Shown here: positions 1 through 6,309 of the stretch, piece after piece
How positions within the stretch are numbered: the stretch's first letter is position 1
Layout of the letters: each line of letters starts with the position of its first letter
From: Pseudomonadota bacterium
GTDB taxonomy: Bacteria > Pseudomonadota > Alphaproteobacteria > Azospirillales > Azospirillaceae
NCBI GenBank assembly: GCA_023413605.1
Contig: JAEZPL010000716.1
Span: forward strand, 1-9,802
Length of the DNA: 9,802 bases
Reading direction: 5' to 3'
Notes under the pieces: model-generated
What the model was told of the DNA's origin: nothing
The model's input: the letters and a program-made list of their open reading frames with translations, nothing else
Database searches by the model: none
Translations under genes and position numbers: made by a program

Positions 1-1
1 C

Positions 2-607
2 CTGAACGCCGACCCGTCGGCCATCACCGTCAACGCCGACGCCCCCTGGAAGACCATCGAGGAATTCCTGGCCTACGCCAAGGAGAACCCCGGCAAGGTC
101 CGCATCGGCAACTCCGGCACCGGCGCCATCTGGCATCTGGCGGCCGAGGCGCTGGCCAACAAGACCGGCCTGAAGTTCAACAACATCCCGTATGACGGCG
201 CCAACCCGGCGGTCACCGCCCTGCTCGGCAACCACATCGAGGCGGTCAGCGTCAGCCCGGCCGAGGTGGCGAGCCACGTCGCCGCGGGCAAGCTGCGCAT
301 GCTCGCCGTCATGGCCGACGAGCGCACCAAAGCCTTCCCCGACGTGCCCACGCTGAAGGAGAAGGGCGTCGACGTGTCCGTCGCCACCTGGCGCGGCATC
401 GTCGTTCCGAAGAAGACGCCGCAGCCGGTGGTGGACACCCTGCGCGCGGCCTCCAAGAAGGCGGCGGAGGAGCCGTCGTTCCGCGACCAGCTGGCCAAGA
501 TGAACCTGAACTACGCCTACGCGGACGGCCCGGAGTTCAAGGCGGCCATGGATAAGGACGCCGCCCTGTTCAAGACGCTGATGAAGCAGATCGGCCTCGC
601 CAAATAA
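2..607 (+). CDS. tctC: TctC/Bug-family periplasmic substrate-binding protein of a tripartite tricarboxylate transporter (5' partial)
   Basis: The reading frame is open from the left edge of the window to TAA at 605-607, giving the last 201 residues of a protein that is normally about 320-330 aa, so the signal peptide and first lobe are missing. Visible features are typical of the Bug/TctC family: a segment starting NADPSAITVNADAPW followed by a helix (TIEEFLAYAKENPGKV), the glycine-rich turn GNSGTGAIWHLAAEAL, the IPYDGANPAVTALLGN motif, and late helices VVDTLRAASKKA and FRDQLAKM. Family members bind carboxylates (citrate, tricarballylate, other di- and tricarboxylates) in the periplasm and deliver them to the TctAB membrane complex. 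The actual ligand cannot be read from the sequence. tctB and tctA follow on the same strand, which supports the assignment strongly. The symbol is a family name and does not assert citrate specificity. Confidence 0.93.
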   Translation: MNADPSAITVNADAPWKTIEEFLAYAKENPGKVRIGNSGTGAIWHLAAEALANKTGLKFNNIPYDGANPAVTALLGNHIEAVSVSPAEVASHVAAGKLRMLAVMADERTKAFPDVPTLKEKGVDVSVATWRGIVVPKKTPQPVVDTLRAASKKAAEEPSFRDQLAKMNLNYAYADGPEFKAAMDKDAALFKTLMKQIGLAK

Positions 608-625
608 GACGCATCCCTGGCGCAC

Positions 626-647
626 CCCGGCGGCTTCGGCCGCCGGG
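626..647 (+). promoter_or_regulatory. Intercistronic hairpin with UUCG tetraloop between tctC and tctB
   Basis: A perfect 9-bp GC-rich stem (CCCGGCGGC / GCCGCCGGG) closes a TTCG loop with the favoured C-G closing pair. It starts 18 nt after the tctC stop and ends before the tctB ribosome-binding site. No T-run follows the stem directly (the next bases are TGTCCGAAGG), so a full Rho-independent terminator is unlikely. A T-stretch at 662-666 lies too far downstream. Such hairpins between a binding-protein gene and its membrane-component genes commonly protect the upstream mRNA 3' end or cause partial termination, keeping the binding protein in excess. That role is inferred here. Confidence 0.7.
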
Positions 648-669
648 TGTCCGAAGGAGATCTTTTTCC

Positions 670-1182
670 ATGAGCCACACACCCGCACCGGGCGGCGGCA
701 AGTCGGGCCTGCAGCCGCAGGACCGGCTTGCCACCCTGGTCATCGCCGGTCTCGTCGCCGCCGTCGCCATCGCCGCCATCGTCGCCGCGCAGGATTTTCC
801 GGCAACCATGCTGGAAACCGACGTCGGCCCCGCGCGCTTCCCCATCATCTATTCGATCGCCCTGCTCGTGCTGTGCGCGATCCTGGCGATCAACACGCTG
901 CGTGCCCCGGCATCACCCCGCACGGAGACGCCGGCCGCAACCCGGCCCAGCTACGGCGCCGTGGCTCTGGGCATGGCCGGCACCGCCGCCTGCCTGATCG
1001 CGATGGACTATGTCGGCTACGGCATCGCCACGGGCGTCTATCTGTTCGGCCTGATGACGCTGATGGGACGGCGGAACCTGCTGCTGAACGCGGTCATCGC
1101 CGCGGTGCTGACCGGCGTGATCTACGCCACCTTCGCCTATGCGCTGAGCGTGCCGCTTCCCACGGGGAGCCTGTTCGAATGA
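670..1182 (+). CDS. tctB: TctB-type small membrane subunit of the tripartite tricarboxylate transporter
   Basis: This 170-aa hydrophobic protein fits the poorly conserved TctB family (usually 140-180 aa). The ATG start has a good Shine-Dalgarno AAGGAG at 654-659, 10 nt upstream. Hydrophobic segments lie at about residues 20-40, 58-77, 97-113, 116-134 and 137-160. A Pro/Thr-rich loop (79-93) separates the first pair from the rest. The TDVGPARFP stretch (50-58) matches the family's usual D-x-GP-x-x-FP element after the first helix. The C-terminus ends SVPLPTGSLFE, like the typical LPLPxG tail. TctB is an essential but mechanistically unclear partner of TctA in the inner membrane. It lies 62 nt after tctC and 33 nt before tctA, so the three genes are almost certainly cotranscribed. 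Confidence 0.9.
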   Translation: MSHTPAPGGGKSGLQPQDRLATLVIAGLVAAVAIAAIVAAQDFPATMLETDVGPARFPIIYSIALLVLCAILAINTLRAPASPRTETPAATRPSYGAVALGMAGTAACLIAMDYVGYGIATGVYLFGLMTLMGRRNLLLNAVIAAVLTGVIYATFAYALSVPLPTGSLFE

Positions 1183-1215
1183 CCCGCCCCACCCTGATGA
1201 CGGCGGAGGCCTGAG

Positions 1216-2739
1216 ATGTACGAACTCGACATGCTCGCCCAGGGCGCGCGGACGCTGCTGAGCCAGCCCTTCTCGCTGCTCCTGGCGCTTCTGGGCGTGA
1301 AGCTGGGCATCATCATCGGCGCCCTGCCCGGTCTGACGGCGACCATGGGCGTCGCCATCCTGCTGCCCTTCACCTTCGGCATGGACCCGGTGTCGGGCCT
1401 GCTGATGATCTCCGGCGTGTTCTTCGGCGGCGTCTACGGCGGTTCCGTCACGGCCATCCTGCTGAAAATCCCCGGCACCCCGGCCGCCGCCGCCACGGCC
1501 ATGGACGGGTTCGAACTGACCAAGAAGGGCCAGGCCGGCATCGCGCTGGGCACGGCCACGCTGTCGTCCTTCCTGGGCGGCACGGCCAGCGTGCTGGTGC
1601 TGATCTTCCTGGCCCCGGTCCTGGCCGGCTTCGCGCTGGAGTTCAGCGCGTCGGAATCCTTCGCGCTGGCCGTCTTCGGCCTCAGCATCATCGCCAGCAT
1701 TTCCGGCAAGTCGGTCATCAAGGGGCTGATCGCCGGCTTCCTGGGGCTGCTGCTGGCCACCGTCGGGCTGGACCCGATGGGCGGCTTCCCGCGCTACACC
1801 GGCGGCTACACCGAACTGTTCAACGTGCCCTTCATCCCCGTGATGATCGGCCTGTTCGCCGCCGCGGAAGCCTTCAAGTCGCTGGAGGATCCGGGGATCC
1901 GGGCCGGCATGGCCGCCGCCCTCGGCCGCATCATCCCGCCCTGGAGCACCTTCCGCGGCATCCTGGGCACCATCGCGCGCTCCGCGGGCCTGGGCATCGG
2001 CATCGGCATCATCCCGGGCGCCGGCTCCGACGTCGCGGCCTTCGTCGCCTACAACGAGGCCAAGCGCTTCAGCAAGACGCCCGAGAATTACGGCAAGGGC
2101 GAGCTGGCGGCGGTCGCCGCCTGCGAATCCGGCGCCAACGGCTGCACCGGTGGCGCGCTGCTGACCATGCTGACGCTGGGCATCCCCGGCGACGCGGTCA
2201 CCGCCGTGATGCTGGGCGCCCTGACGCTGCAGGGGCTCCAGCCCGGCCCGCTGCTGTTCAAGGACCACGCCGACCTCGTCTTCACGCTGTTTGCCGGCAT
2301 GCTGGTCTGCTACGTGATGATGCTGGTGGTGGGCCTCGCCTCGCTGCGCTTCATGGGGCGCATCCTGCAGATGCCGAAGTCGATCCTGACGCCGGCCATC
2401 CTGGCGCTGTGCATCGTCGGCACCTACGCCATCAACAACAGCCTGTTCGACGTCGGCATCATGCTGGCCGCGGGTGTTGTCGGCTACTTCATGCAGAAGT
2501 GGGACTTCCCGGCCTCCCCCGTGGTGCTGGCGCTGATCATGGGGCCGATGGCGGAGGCCAGCTTCCGCCGCGCGCTGTCCCTGTCGAACGGCAGCTACGA
2601 CTTCCTCTACACCCGGCCGATCACCGCCATCCTGCTGCTGGTCGCCGCCTTCACGCTGCTGCTGCCGCTGCTGCGCCGGATGCGGTCGGGCGGGGGATCA
2701 CCGCCAACCGAGCAAGGCGCGGTGAAGGCAGCCAAGTAG
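1216..2739 (+). CDS. tctA: TctA-type large permease subunit of the tripartite tricarboxylate transporter
   Basis: At 507 aa it is the normal size for TctA, the channel-forming permease that takes a carboxylate from TctC across the inner membrane. ATG at 1216 follows a GGAGG element (1205-1209). Two related halves are visible. The N-terminal half has GALPGLTATMG (35-45), the GGVYGGS turn (71-77) and KIPGTPAAAATAMDGF (84-99). The C-terminal half has IIPGAGSDVAAF (265-276), NEAKRFSK (280-287) and TLGIPGDAVTAVMLGAL (320-336). Hydrophobic segments run throughout, consistent with about 12 membrane spans. The segment before the second PG motif reads AAVAACESGANGCTGGALL (298-316), with cysteines at 303 and 310 where many relatives have APE and ANNA-like residues, so this may be a divergent substrate subgroup. 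The tail after residue 487 is hydrophilic. Operon context with tctC and tctB makes the call secure. Confidence 0.96.
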   Translation: MYELDMLAQGARTLLSQPFSLLLALLGVKLGIIIGALPGLTATMGVAILLPFTFGMDPVSGLLMISGVFFGGVYGGSVTAILLKIPGTPAAAATAMDGFELTKKGQAGIALGTATLSSFLGGTASVLVLIFLAPVLAGFALEFSASESFALAVFGLSIIASISGKSVIKGLIAGFLGLLLATVGLDPMGGFPRYTGGYTELFNVPFIPVMIGLFAAAEAFKSLEDPGIRAGMAAALGRIIPPWSTFRGILGTIARSAGLGIGIGIIPGAGSDVAAFVAYNEAKRFSKTPENYGKGELAAVAACESGANGCTGGALLTMLTLGIPGDAVTAVMLGALTLQGLQPGPLLFKDHADLVFTLFAGMLVCYVMMLVVGLASLRFMGRILQMPKSILTPAILALCIVGTYAINNSLFDVGIMLAAGVVGYFMQKWDFPASPVVLALIMGPMAEASFRRALSLSNGSYDFLYTRPITAILLLVAAFTLLLPLLRRMRSGGGSPPTEQGAVKAAK

Positions 2740-2768
2740 GCCACCCGAGGCCAATGTTTCGGGCAGAA

Positions 2769-2804
2769 AAGGGGGGTGGACGGTCAAGGCCGTCCGCCCC
2801 CTTT
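2769..2804. terminator. Bidirectional Rho-independent terminator between tctA and the convergent AI-2E gene
   Basis: A stem of about 15 bp forms from AAGGGGGGTGGACGG (2769-2783) and CCGTCCGCCCCCTTT (2790-2804), with a 6-nt loop (TCAAGG) and two G-T wobbles. On the plus strand the stem runs into CTTTCC. On the minus strand it runs into a TTTT run (complement of 2767-2770). It begins 29 nt after the tctA stop and would serve both convergent transcripts. The stop codon of the minus-strand AI-2E gene (2784-2786) lies in the loop, and its last four codons form one arm of the stem. Confidence 0.8.
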
Positions 2805-3932
2805 CCGTTCCGGCCCGTCCAACGGATCCGGCGGGTCCGGCGGGCCGAGCAGGATGGCCAGCCAGCGCGTCCGGTCGGCTTGCGCGCAGAAGGTCAGCAC
2901 GGCGACCGCGATGGGCACGCCGATGAAGGTTCCCGGCAGGCCCCACAGGAACGTCCAGAGAAAGATCGAGAACAGCACGACCGACGGCGACATCGCCAGC
3001 GCGCTGCCCGACAGGCGGGGTTCGACGTAGTTGCCCACCACGAACTGGATCGCGTTCAGCCCGGCGAAGATGGTCACGACCGACTGCCAGCTTTCGTACT
3101 GGACCATCGCCAGCAGCGTCGGGAACAGGGTCGCGATGAACGGCCCGATGAAGGGGATGTAGTTCAGGGCGAAGGCGATGACGCCCCATTCCCGCGCCAG
3201 CGGCAGCCCGAACAGCGCCGCGAAGGCCCAGACGAGCGCGCCGGTCAGCAGGCTCATCAGCGTCCGAACCACCATGTAGCGCCGGAACTTCTGCGCCGTC
3301 TCCGCACCGCCGGCCAGAAGGATGCGGGCGGCGTTGCGGTTCGGCAGCGCCCCGATCTTGCGCGCCGAGCCGTCCACCTCCAGCAGGCCCAGGATCACGT
3401 AGACCAGCACGACCAGCCAGAAGCTGAGCGTCGTGTTCACCTGGCCCGTCACGGTCTGCACCACCCCCACCATCCAGCCGACGCTGAAATGCTCGGCCCA
3501 GATCCCGGCGACGGCCACCCCATGATCCTCCAGCCACGCCGTGTTCCGGTCGTAGAGCAGCTGGAAGCGGTCGAGGTTGGCGAGGATCCAGCGCCCGACC
3601 CGCCCGATCCCCCAGACGATGATCGACGCGAAGCCGACGAAGGTCACCACCAGCACCAGCACGCTGACCGCCAGCGCCAGCAGACGCGGGACATGGGCCT
3701 GGAGCCGCGCCTGCAACGGCCAGACGAGGGCGATCAGGAACAGCGCGAAAGCGATGGGGGTGACCACCCCCCGCGCCACATAGACCGCCCCGAGGAGCAG
3801 CACGGTCACGACGACGATGCGCACCCAGTCCGACGATCCGGCGCCCGACGCGCCACGGCCCTTGTGGTCGACTGGCGTATGGGCAGGCGTATGGGATTGA
3901 TCCACGCCGTTCCTCCCGGACTGATCCATCAT
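2784..3932 (-). CDS. AI-2E family transporter (PerM/YhhT-like permease), copy 1
   Basis: The protein is 382 aa from the ATG at 3930-3932 and has the layout of the AI-2E/PerM family (about 350 aa, roughly 8 membrane spans). A hydrophilic N-tail is followed by hydrophobic segments at about 37-53, 56-72 and 84-107, then a soluble stretch (about 110-165). Further spans lie at 168-184, 222-241, 248-276 and 283-301, with the last region near 311-350. Family signatures include YIPFIGPFIA (258-267), YVEPRLSGSALAMSPSVVLFS (302-322) and a GLPGTFIGVPIA turn (331-342). Relatives export autoinducer-2 or act as Na+/H+ antiporters, but most are uncharacterised, so no substrate is assigned. The start is uncertain. 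A TTG at 3995 with an AAGGGG 9 nt upstream would add 21 residues (RTRGVLPRRCG...) that look like non-coding translation. Tandem ATGs at 3932 and 3929 give a cleaner N-terminus. The C-terminal tail (PPDPPDPLDG onward) is Pro/Gly-rich. It converges on tctA. Confidence 0.88.
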   Translation of the reverse strand: MMDQSGRNGVDQSHTPAHTPVDHKGRGASGAGSSDWVRIVVVTVLLLGAVYVARGVVTPIAFALFLIALVWPLQARLQAHVPRLLALAVSVLVLVVTFVGFASIIVWGIGRVGRWILANLDRFQLLYDRNTAWLEDHGVAVAGIWAEHFSVGWMVGVVQTVTGQVNTTLSFWLVVLVYVILGLLEVDGSARKIGALPNRNAARILLAGGAETAQKFRRYMVVRTLMSLLTGALVWAFAALFGLPLAREWGVIAFALNYIPFIGPFIATLFPTLLAMVQYESWQSVVTIFAGLNAIQFVVGNYVEPRLSGSALAMSPSVVLFSIFLWTFLWGLPGTFIGVPIAVAVLTFCAQADRTRWLAILLGPPDPPDPLDGPERKGGGRP

Positions 3933-4004
3933 CGGAGCCGCCGCGCCAGAATGCGCGGCGCCGCAGCGCCTTGGCAAGACGCCGCGCGTCCGCAAGAATG
4001 GTGA

Positions 4005-4034
4005 CCCCTTTTGCCGGGCGCCGGCACAAAGGGG
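4005..4034. promoter_or_regulatory. Inverted repeat in the divergent spacer between AI-2E copy 1 and DUF190
   Basis: CCCCTTT (4005-4011) plus TGCCGG (4012-4017) pairs with CCGGCA (4021-4026) plus AAAGGGG (4028-4034), with a single bulged C at 4027 and a GCG loop: 13 paired positions. It lies in the 194-nt spacer between two divergently transcribed genes, so it could be an operator dyad for either gene or a leader hairpin. Read on the minus strand, one arm supplies the AAGGGG that would be the Shine-Dalgarno for the alternative TTG start at 3995. Function is not established by sequence. Confidence 0.5.
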
Positions 4035-4066
4035 GCATGCGGATGTCCGGCCGCGCGCGCCCTGCC

Positions 4067-4094
4067 GATGTCTTTGGAAGGATGTCTTTGAACT
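4067..4094 (+). repeat. Short direct repeat, two 14-nt units, upstream of the DUF190 gene
   Basis: GATGTCTTTG occurs at 4067-4076 and again at 4081-4090, in two adjacent 14-nt units matching at 11 of 14 positions. It lies 33 nt before the DUF190 start and just upstream of its ribosome-binding site. It could be a small tandem duplication or a paired binding site in the leader. At this length, chance cannot be excluded. Confidence 0.4.
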
Positions 4095-4112
4095 GGGCGA
4101 CTCAGCACATCG

Positions 4113-4118
4113 GGAAGG
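4113..4118 (+). promoter_or_regulatory. Ribosome-binding site of the DUF190 gene
   Basis: GGAAGG lies 8 nt before the ATG at 4127. It decides the start in favour of 4127 over in-frame upstream starts as far back as 3971. The extra 52 residues those would add are Arg-rich and do not resemble the family. Confidence 0.75.
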
Positions 4119-4126
4119 GTGACGAC

Positions 4127-4492
4127 ATGGCCGTTCCGAAGAACGCGGTGCTCCTCCGGATCTTCATCGGAGAGGACGACCGCCACGACAGCAGCCCGCT
4201 GTACGAATGCATCGTGATGAAGGCGCGCGAAATGCATCTGGCCGGGGCGACGGTGCTGCGCGGCGCCATGGGCTTCGGCCATTCCAGCCGCGTGCACACC
4301 ACCAAGATCCTCCGCCTGTCGCAGGATCTGCCGCTCGTCGTCGAGATCGTGGACAGCGAGGACAAAGTGAACGGGTTCCTGCCCGTGCTCGACGGCATGA
4401 TGTCGGCGACGAGCGGCCTCGTGACGATGGAGAAAGTCCAGGTCCTCCAGTACGGTAACGACGCCATCCGCGAACCGGGCCGGCTGACCTGA
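4127..4492 (+). CDS. DUF190 family protein (PII/GlnB-like fold), partner of CrcB
   Basis: This 121-aa soluble protein starts MAVPKNAVLLRIFIGEDDRH and fits the DUF190 (UPF0166) family, usually 100-120 aa. Diagnostic features are a first strand followed by the acidic GEDDR turn, the PLYECIVMKAREMHLAGATVLRGAMGFG segment (about residues 25-52; position, helix and glycine turn typical), and SSRVHTTKILRLSQDLPLVVEIVDSEDKVNGFLPVLDGMM (about 53-92). A C-terminal strand with LVTMEKVQVLQY (about 98-109) follows. Solved members have a ferredoxin/GlnB-like fold, so a trimeric regulatory or ligand-sensing role is commonly suggested, but no activity is established. The gene is separated from crcB by 28 nt on the same strand, a pairing seen in many bacteria, which suggests a link to fluoride homeostasis. 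ATG 4127 is chosen on its Shine-Dalgarno and the family length. Confidence 0.9.
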   Translation: MAVPKNAVLLRIFIGEDDRHDSSPLYECIVMKAREMHLAGATVLRGAMGFGHSSRVHTTKILRLSQDLPLVVEIVDSEDKVNGFLPVLDGMMSATSGLVTMEKVQVLQYGNDAIREPGRLT

Positions 4493-4520
4493 CCCCATCT
4501 CCACCCTTCACGAGACGCGC

Positions 4521-4913
4521 ATGTTCCTGACCTACTCCCTGGTCGCCCTGGGTGGCGCCATCGGCAGCGTTGCCCGATTCTGGTGCTCCGGCCTCGTGGC
4601 CAACGCGCTGGGGCAGACCTTTCCCTGGGGCACGCTGGTCGTGAACATCGCCGGCAGTCTGGTGATCGGATTCACCGCCACGCTGACCGGGCCGGACGGC
4701 CGCATGTTCGTTCCGTCGGACGTCCGCACCTTCATCATGGTCGGCATCTGCGGCGGCTACACGACCTTCTCCTCATTCTCGCTCCAGACCTTGGCCCTGA
4801 TGCAGGACGGCGAATGGTTCCAGGCCGGAGGTAACGTGGTGCTTTCGGTGGTTCTGTGCATGGTATCGGTCTGGCTCGGCCATGTCCTTGCCGCCAGCAT
4901 CAACCAGATTTAG
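4521..4913 (+). CDS. crcB: Fluoride ion channel CrcB/Fluc
   Basis: This 130-aa protein with four hydrophobic segments is standard size for Fluc, which forms dual-topology dimers in the inner membrane and lets cytoplasmic fluoride leave the cell. Key motifs are present: GGAIGSVARF (11-20, with the conserved Arg19), PWGTLVVNIAGS (35-46, with the pore Asn42 and Gly45), and GICGGYTTFSSFS (75-87). The last holds the GGYTT turn that surrounds the central Na+ in known structures, and the Phe residues 83 and 86 of the fluoride path. A single copy implies a homodimer, as opposed to the paired crcB1/crcB2 arrangement. The start has only a weak GA-rich Shine-Dalgarno (ACGAGA). It follows the DUF190 gene closely and is probably cotranscribed with it. 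No fluoride riboswitch was found upstream. Confidence 0.96.
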   Translation: MFLTYSLVALGGAIGSVARFWCSGLVANALGQTFPWGTLVVNIAGSLVIGFTATLTGPDGRMFVPSDVRTFIMVGICGGYTTFSSFSLQTLALMQDGEWFQAGGNVVLSVVLCMVSVWLGHVLAASINQI

Positions 4914-5194
4914 TCCATTCGACCCATTTGAAGAGGCACGAAGCATCGGCATTACTCCATCTTCCGCAGGAACTCCTTCGAAATGCCCTGAATGCCGCAA
5001 CAATGCTTTGTTGTGTCCGGCTGCCCAGCGGCTAATATATTCGAAATATATCGCGAAAAAGGCCTGTTGCCGGACTCCGGCGCAGGGCCGGGCCGTTCGT
5101 TCATTGCCGGAACGTCGTCGATCCACGCGCCTGCGGCGCGGTGCATTCCTGCGCCCGCACGGACGCTGGGGAGCTTGCAGGAGGGAGCATCGCC
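4914..5194 (+). promoter_or_regulatory. 281-nt leader region upstream of the Ig-like/Sel1 gene, with AT-rich promoter-like island
   Basis: No convincing gene lies here. Three structures stand out. CAACAA (4998-5003) and TTGTTG (5008-5013) form an inverted repeat with a 4-nt loop. TAATATATTCGAAATATATCG (5033-5053) is AT-rich in an otherwise GC-rich window and has dyad symmetry about TTCGAA, with one bulged A. CGCGCC (5126-5131) and GGCGCG (5135-5140) form a perfect 6-bp stem. A possible promoter pairs TTGTGT (5011-5016, 3 of 6 matches to -35) with TAATAT (5033-5038, 4 of 6 to -10) at 16-nt spacing. Matches are modest, so the promoter call is tentative. An overlapping dyad could be an operator. 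Confidence 0.45.
5179..5185 (+). promoter_or_regulatory. Strong Shine-Dalgarno of the Ig-like/Sel1 gene
   Basis: AGGAGGG lies 9 nt upstream of the ATG at 5195. It is the best ribosome-binding site near this frame and rules in 5195 over the in-frame GTG at 5141, whose extra residues (HSCARTDAGELAGGSIA) have no signal-like character. Confidence 0.85.
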
Positions 5195-6235
5195 ATGGGC
5201 ACAAAGCCGCGGGACGCCACGCGCCGCCTGCCGTCGCTGACGCTCCTTGCCGTCCTGGCGGTTCCCGTCGATCCCGGCGCCGTCGCCAGCCGGATTGGCG
5301 GCCACGCGACCGACACGCCCATCATCCGAGTCGCCGGCCTGGATTCCTGGCTGACCCAGCGCGACCCGAACGAACCCGAGCACGCGCAGCCCACTGACAG
5401 CCCTGCCATGCCGGACGGCGACATCGTGCTGCCCCCCTCCCTGTCCGTCGCGGCCCTTCCGGGCAAGGCCGGCCAGCCGACGCCCCTGGCGATCGACGTC
5501 GTACCGCCCCCGGTGCAGCCGGGCGCGGCGCAGGAACCGCTGACCTTCGTCCTGATCTCCCAAGTTCCCGAGGCGGCGGAAATATCGCGCGGCCTGGACC
5601 TGGGGAACGGCACGTGGGAGGTGCAGCTTGAGGGCTTGCGCGACCTGACCATCACCACGCCACCGGGCACCGGCCCGACGCTCACCCTGACGGTGACGGC
5701 GGTCACGGATTACGGCAAGAACGTCGTCGCCAAGCGCGAAACGGATCTGGCCGTTCCCATCACCGACACCGCCGCGCCCCCGCCGAAGGACCCGGCTCCC
5801 GCAGCGGCCCCCGTCATGGTCACCGCGCCGGCACCCGCCCTGACGGTCGCCGCAGCCACGGCACCGCCGCCGGCACCGAAGCCTTCCGCATCGGTGGAAC
5901 CGGCCAGGACGGAGCCGGAGACGGCCCCCGCGCGGACCTCGTCCGTACCAGAGCGGCAGCTTCTGAAGCGCGGCGACGACCTGTTCGCGCAGGGCGATCT
6001 GGCAGGCGCCCGCCTCTATTACGAGATGGCGGCCGGGGCCGGCAGCGGGCAAGGCGCCCTTGCCGCGGGCGGCACCTACGACCCGCGCGTCCACGAACAG
6101 CTGCACGTGCGCGGCCTTGCCGCGGACCCGGAGCAGGCGGCGGCGTGGTACCGCCGCGCGAAGGAGCGCGGCAACGGCGAGGCCGAGGCGCGGCTGAGCG
6201 CCCTGTCCGCCTGGATCGTCAACCGAAGCAAGTGA
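5195..6235 (+). CDS. Probable envelope protein: Ig/cadherin-like domain, Pro/Ala linker, C-terminal Sel1/TPR-like repeats
   Basis: This 346-aa protein has a positively charged N-terminus (KPRDATRR) and a short hydrophobic stretch at about 12-24 that could be a signal or anchor; no clear cleavage site is seen. Residues 115-188 (PLTFVLISQVPEAAEISRGL, then NGTWEVQLEGLRDLTITTPP and LTLTVTAV) resemble the Ig-/cadherin-like repeats of large secreted adhesins, in which a DGSW-like turn precedes a PP-x-x-G-T-LTLTVTA strand. A Pro/Ala-rich, likely extended linker follows (about 193-250). Residues 254-336 form helical repeats of Sel1/TPR type: LLKRGDDLFAQGDLAGARLYYEMAAGAG, then DPEQAAAWYRRAKERGNGEAEARL. 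Such modules mediate protein contacts. No enzymatic motif is seen. The gene is 75 nt upstream of the TAXI binding protein on the same strand, suggesting a shared periplasmic function. Domain boundaries are by eye, and the exact function is unknown. Confidence 0.75.
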   Translation: MGTKPRDATRRLPSLTLLAVLAVPVDPGAVASRIGGHATDTPIIRVAGLDSWLTQRDPNEPEHAQPTDSPAMPDGDIVLPPSLSVAALPGKAGQPTPLAIDVVPPPVQPGAAQEPLTFVLISQVPEAAEISRGLDLGNGTWEVQLEGLRDLTITTPPGTGPTLTLTVTAVTDYGKNVVAKRETDLAVPITDTAAPPPKDPAPAAAPVMVTAPAPALTVAAATAPPPAPKPSASVEPARTEPETAPARTSSVPERQLLKRGDDLFAQGDLAGARLYYEMAAGAGSGQGALAAGGTYDPRVHEQLHVRGLAADPEQAAAWYRRAKERGNGEAEARLSALSAWIVNRSK

Positions 6236-6309
6236 ACCGGCAGGCCTCGATCGCCCGCCCGGCCCTCCGATCAGATTTCGACCCGGATTCCGACATGGGG
6301 ATGCCCGCC

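Noticed and set aside
913..2268. Long minus-strand open frame (451 codons) opposite tctB and tctA
   Set aside because: Its translation is rich in Gln, Arg, Gly, Ala and His without domain motifs, as expected for an antisense shadow of GC-rich coding DNA. tctA on the plus strand is unmistakable.
2409..4004. Plus-strand open frame of 531 codons running from within tctA across the whole convergent AI-2E gene
   Set aside because: The product is His/Arg/Gln/Asp-rich low-complexity sequence. The overlapping genes on other frames have clear membrane-protein motifs, and the frame reads through the terminator hairpin.
2698..4038. Alternative minus-strand frame overlapping AI-2E copy 1
   Set aside because: It is Gly/Arg/Ala-rich without hydrophobic segments; it is the +1-type shadow of the real AI-2E reading frame.
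3996..4126. Possible fluoride riboswitch upstream of DUF190-crcB
   Set aside because: ATGGTGACC near 3998 and several GATG strings were considered, but the expected arrangement of the GAUGG-containing 5' stem, pseudoknot and closing GCUGAUG...CCUAC segment is not present. The visible structure is a simple hairpin.
5126..5140. CGCGCC-TGC-GGCGCG stem as a terminator of crcB
   Set aside because: It is only 6 bp, has no T-run, and lies 213 nt past the crcB stop. It is common by chance in DNA of this GC content.
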